Of a DNA stretch of 64,000 nt, positions 63,513 through 64,000 are shown one piece after another. Both the position numbers and the translations under genes were made by a program. The number at the start of each line of letters is the position of its first letter. The first letter of the stretch is position 1. The stretch is from Balanoglossus misakiensis (lineage: Eukaryota; Hemichordata), in the NCBI GenBank assembly GCA_040954595.2, contig CM082586.2, positions 4,216,001 to 4,280,000 of the forward strand, written 5' to 3'. Below the pieces are notes generated by a model. The model saw nothing but the letters and a program-made list of their open reading frames with translations. It was not told the origin of the DNA and did no database searches.

Positions 63513-64000
63513 GCCCGCATAAGTGTACTCACTGCGACAAGACCTTTAAGTTTCCCAGTGCTTTGAAAGACCATCTGAATGTCCATACAGGAGAACGGCC
63601 CTACGAGTGCGACGTGTGCGGAAAGCGCTTCAAGTTCACCCAGAGCGTCAAATCCCACCGTAGGAGCGTCCACGACAAGAGCCGCCCCCACAAGTGCGGT
63701 CTGTGCGGCAAGGCCTTCTTCGCGTGGTCCGCCATGAAGGTTCACATGGTGAGCCACACAAAAGAGCGGAGTTTCCTCTGCAGTCTGTGCGGCAAGAGCT
63801 TCGCCTACAAGCACAGCCTGAACCTCCACTCGAAGTCGGAGCACGGCCGGGCGGGGGAGACGTCCAAGTGCGACGTGTGCGACAAGACGTTCCGGACGCA
63901 GAGAAAGATGCGGCGACACAAGCAGTACGCCCACGAGTCCGACAAGGTCCCCTGTGATATCTGCGGGAAAGTGTTCTCGTCACAGTACATTAAGAAACAC
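63513..64000 (+). CDS. Partial C2H2 zinc-finger exon, duplicate of gene 3 fingers 5-10
   Basis: An exon opened by a strong acceptor at 63511-63512 (ending TTTCCAG) and cut off by the window end. The reading frame starts with two bases of a split codon (GC), then PHKCTHCDKTFKF and so on, with no stop to the edge. It encodes five complete C2H2 fingers with TGERPY- and KSRPHK-type linkers and the start of a sixth. By eye about 60% of residues match fingers 5-10 of the preceding 786-residue protein, including its unusual shortened finger (C-x2-C-x11-H). It is therefore a tandem duplicate. There is no ATG, BTB domain or first exon for it in the 745 bases upstream. It could be the finger exon of a separate gene whose first exons are non-contiguous, or an alternative 3' exon of gene 3. 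Its frame starts before any ATG, so start-based gene finders will miss it. Confidence 0.85.

Overview
The window looks like nuclear DNA from an animal, most probably an invertebrate deuterostome. A lancelet fits best; a hemichordate or echinoderm is possible. Grounds: split genes with GT-AG introns, an AT-leaning background without strong CpG loss, long tetranucleotide microsatellites, a 13-exon CYP3-type cytochrome P450, a CARD-bearing RIG-I-like receptor and BTB zinc-finger genes. The species cannot be fixed from this sequence alone.

Layout. Bases 1 to about 40,760 hold no gene I can support. This is a gene desert with microsatellites (two large TATG arrays, a TC array, a TATC/TGTC array), homopolymers and a few motifs resembling vertebrate CTCF and YY1 sites. 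The open reading frames there look like chance: many lack an ATG, and none carries a recognisable domain.

From 40,764 to 46,041 (minus strand) lies a complete nine-exon gene for a RIG-I/MDA5-like RNA sensor of 1,060 residues. It has one N-terminal CARD, a long linker, a DECH helicase with a C-terminal helicase domain, and a zinc-binding regulatory domain. The linker contains a motif (VQVGSGNTLI) that matches the RIP homotypic interaction motif (RHIM) core. The motif sits on its own frame-neutral exon. CARD plus RHIM in one RNA helicase is the most exciting observation here: it would wire RNA sensing straight to amyloid-type RIPK/TRIF/ZBP1-like signalling. A perfect NF-kappaB site lies 85 bp upstream of the ATG.

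Head to head with it, about 1.04 kb away, is an intact 13-exon CYP3-clan P450 (47,085-52,402, plus strand, 523 residues). Its I-helix oxygen-activation motif is altered (ATYHTT where the family has AGYETT). A 163-bp miniature inverted-repeat element sits in intron 1.

The right end (54-64 kb) is a cluster of BTB-C2H2 zinc-finger genes: one on the minus strand (9 fingers) and two on the plus strand (4 and 14 fingers). Each has an uninterrupted coding exon with a splice acceptor just before the ATG. A further spliced zinc-finger exon begins at 63,513 and runs off the window. It is a clear duplicate of fingers 5-10 of the preceding gene, has no BTB exon of its own in the window, and is phase-compatible with a cryptic donor between the BTB and finger parts of that gene. 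Alternative finger-array swapping is therefore possible.

Exon boundaries were derived by hand from splice consensus, phase continuity and family similarity. No database search or transcript evidence was available.
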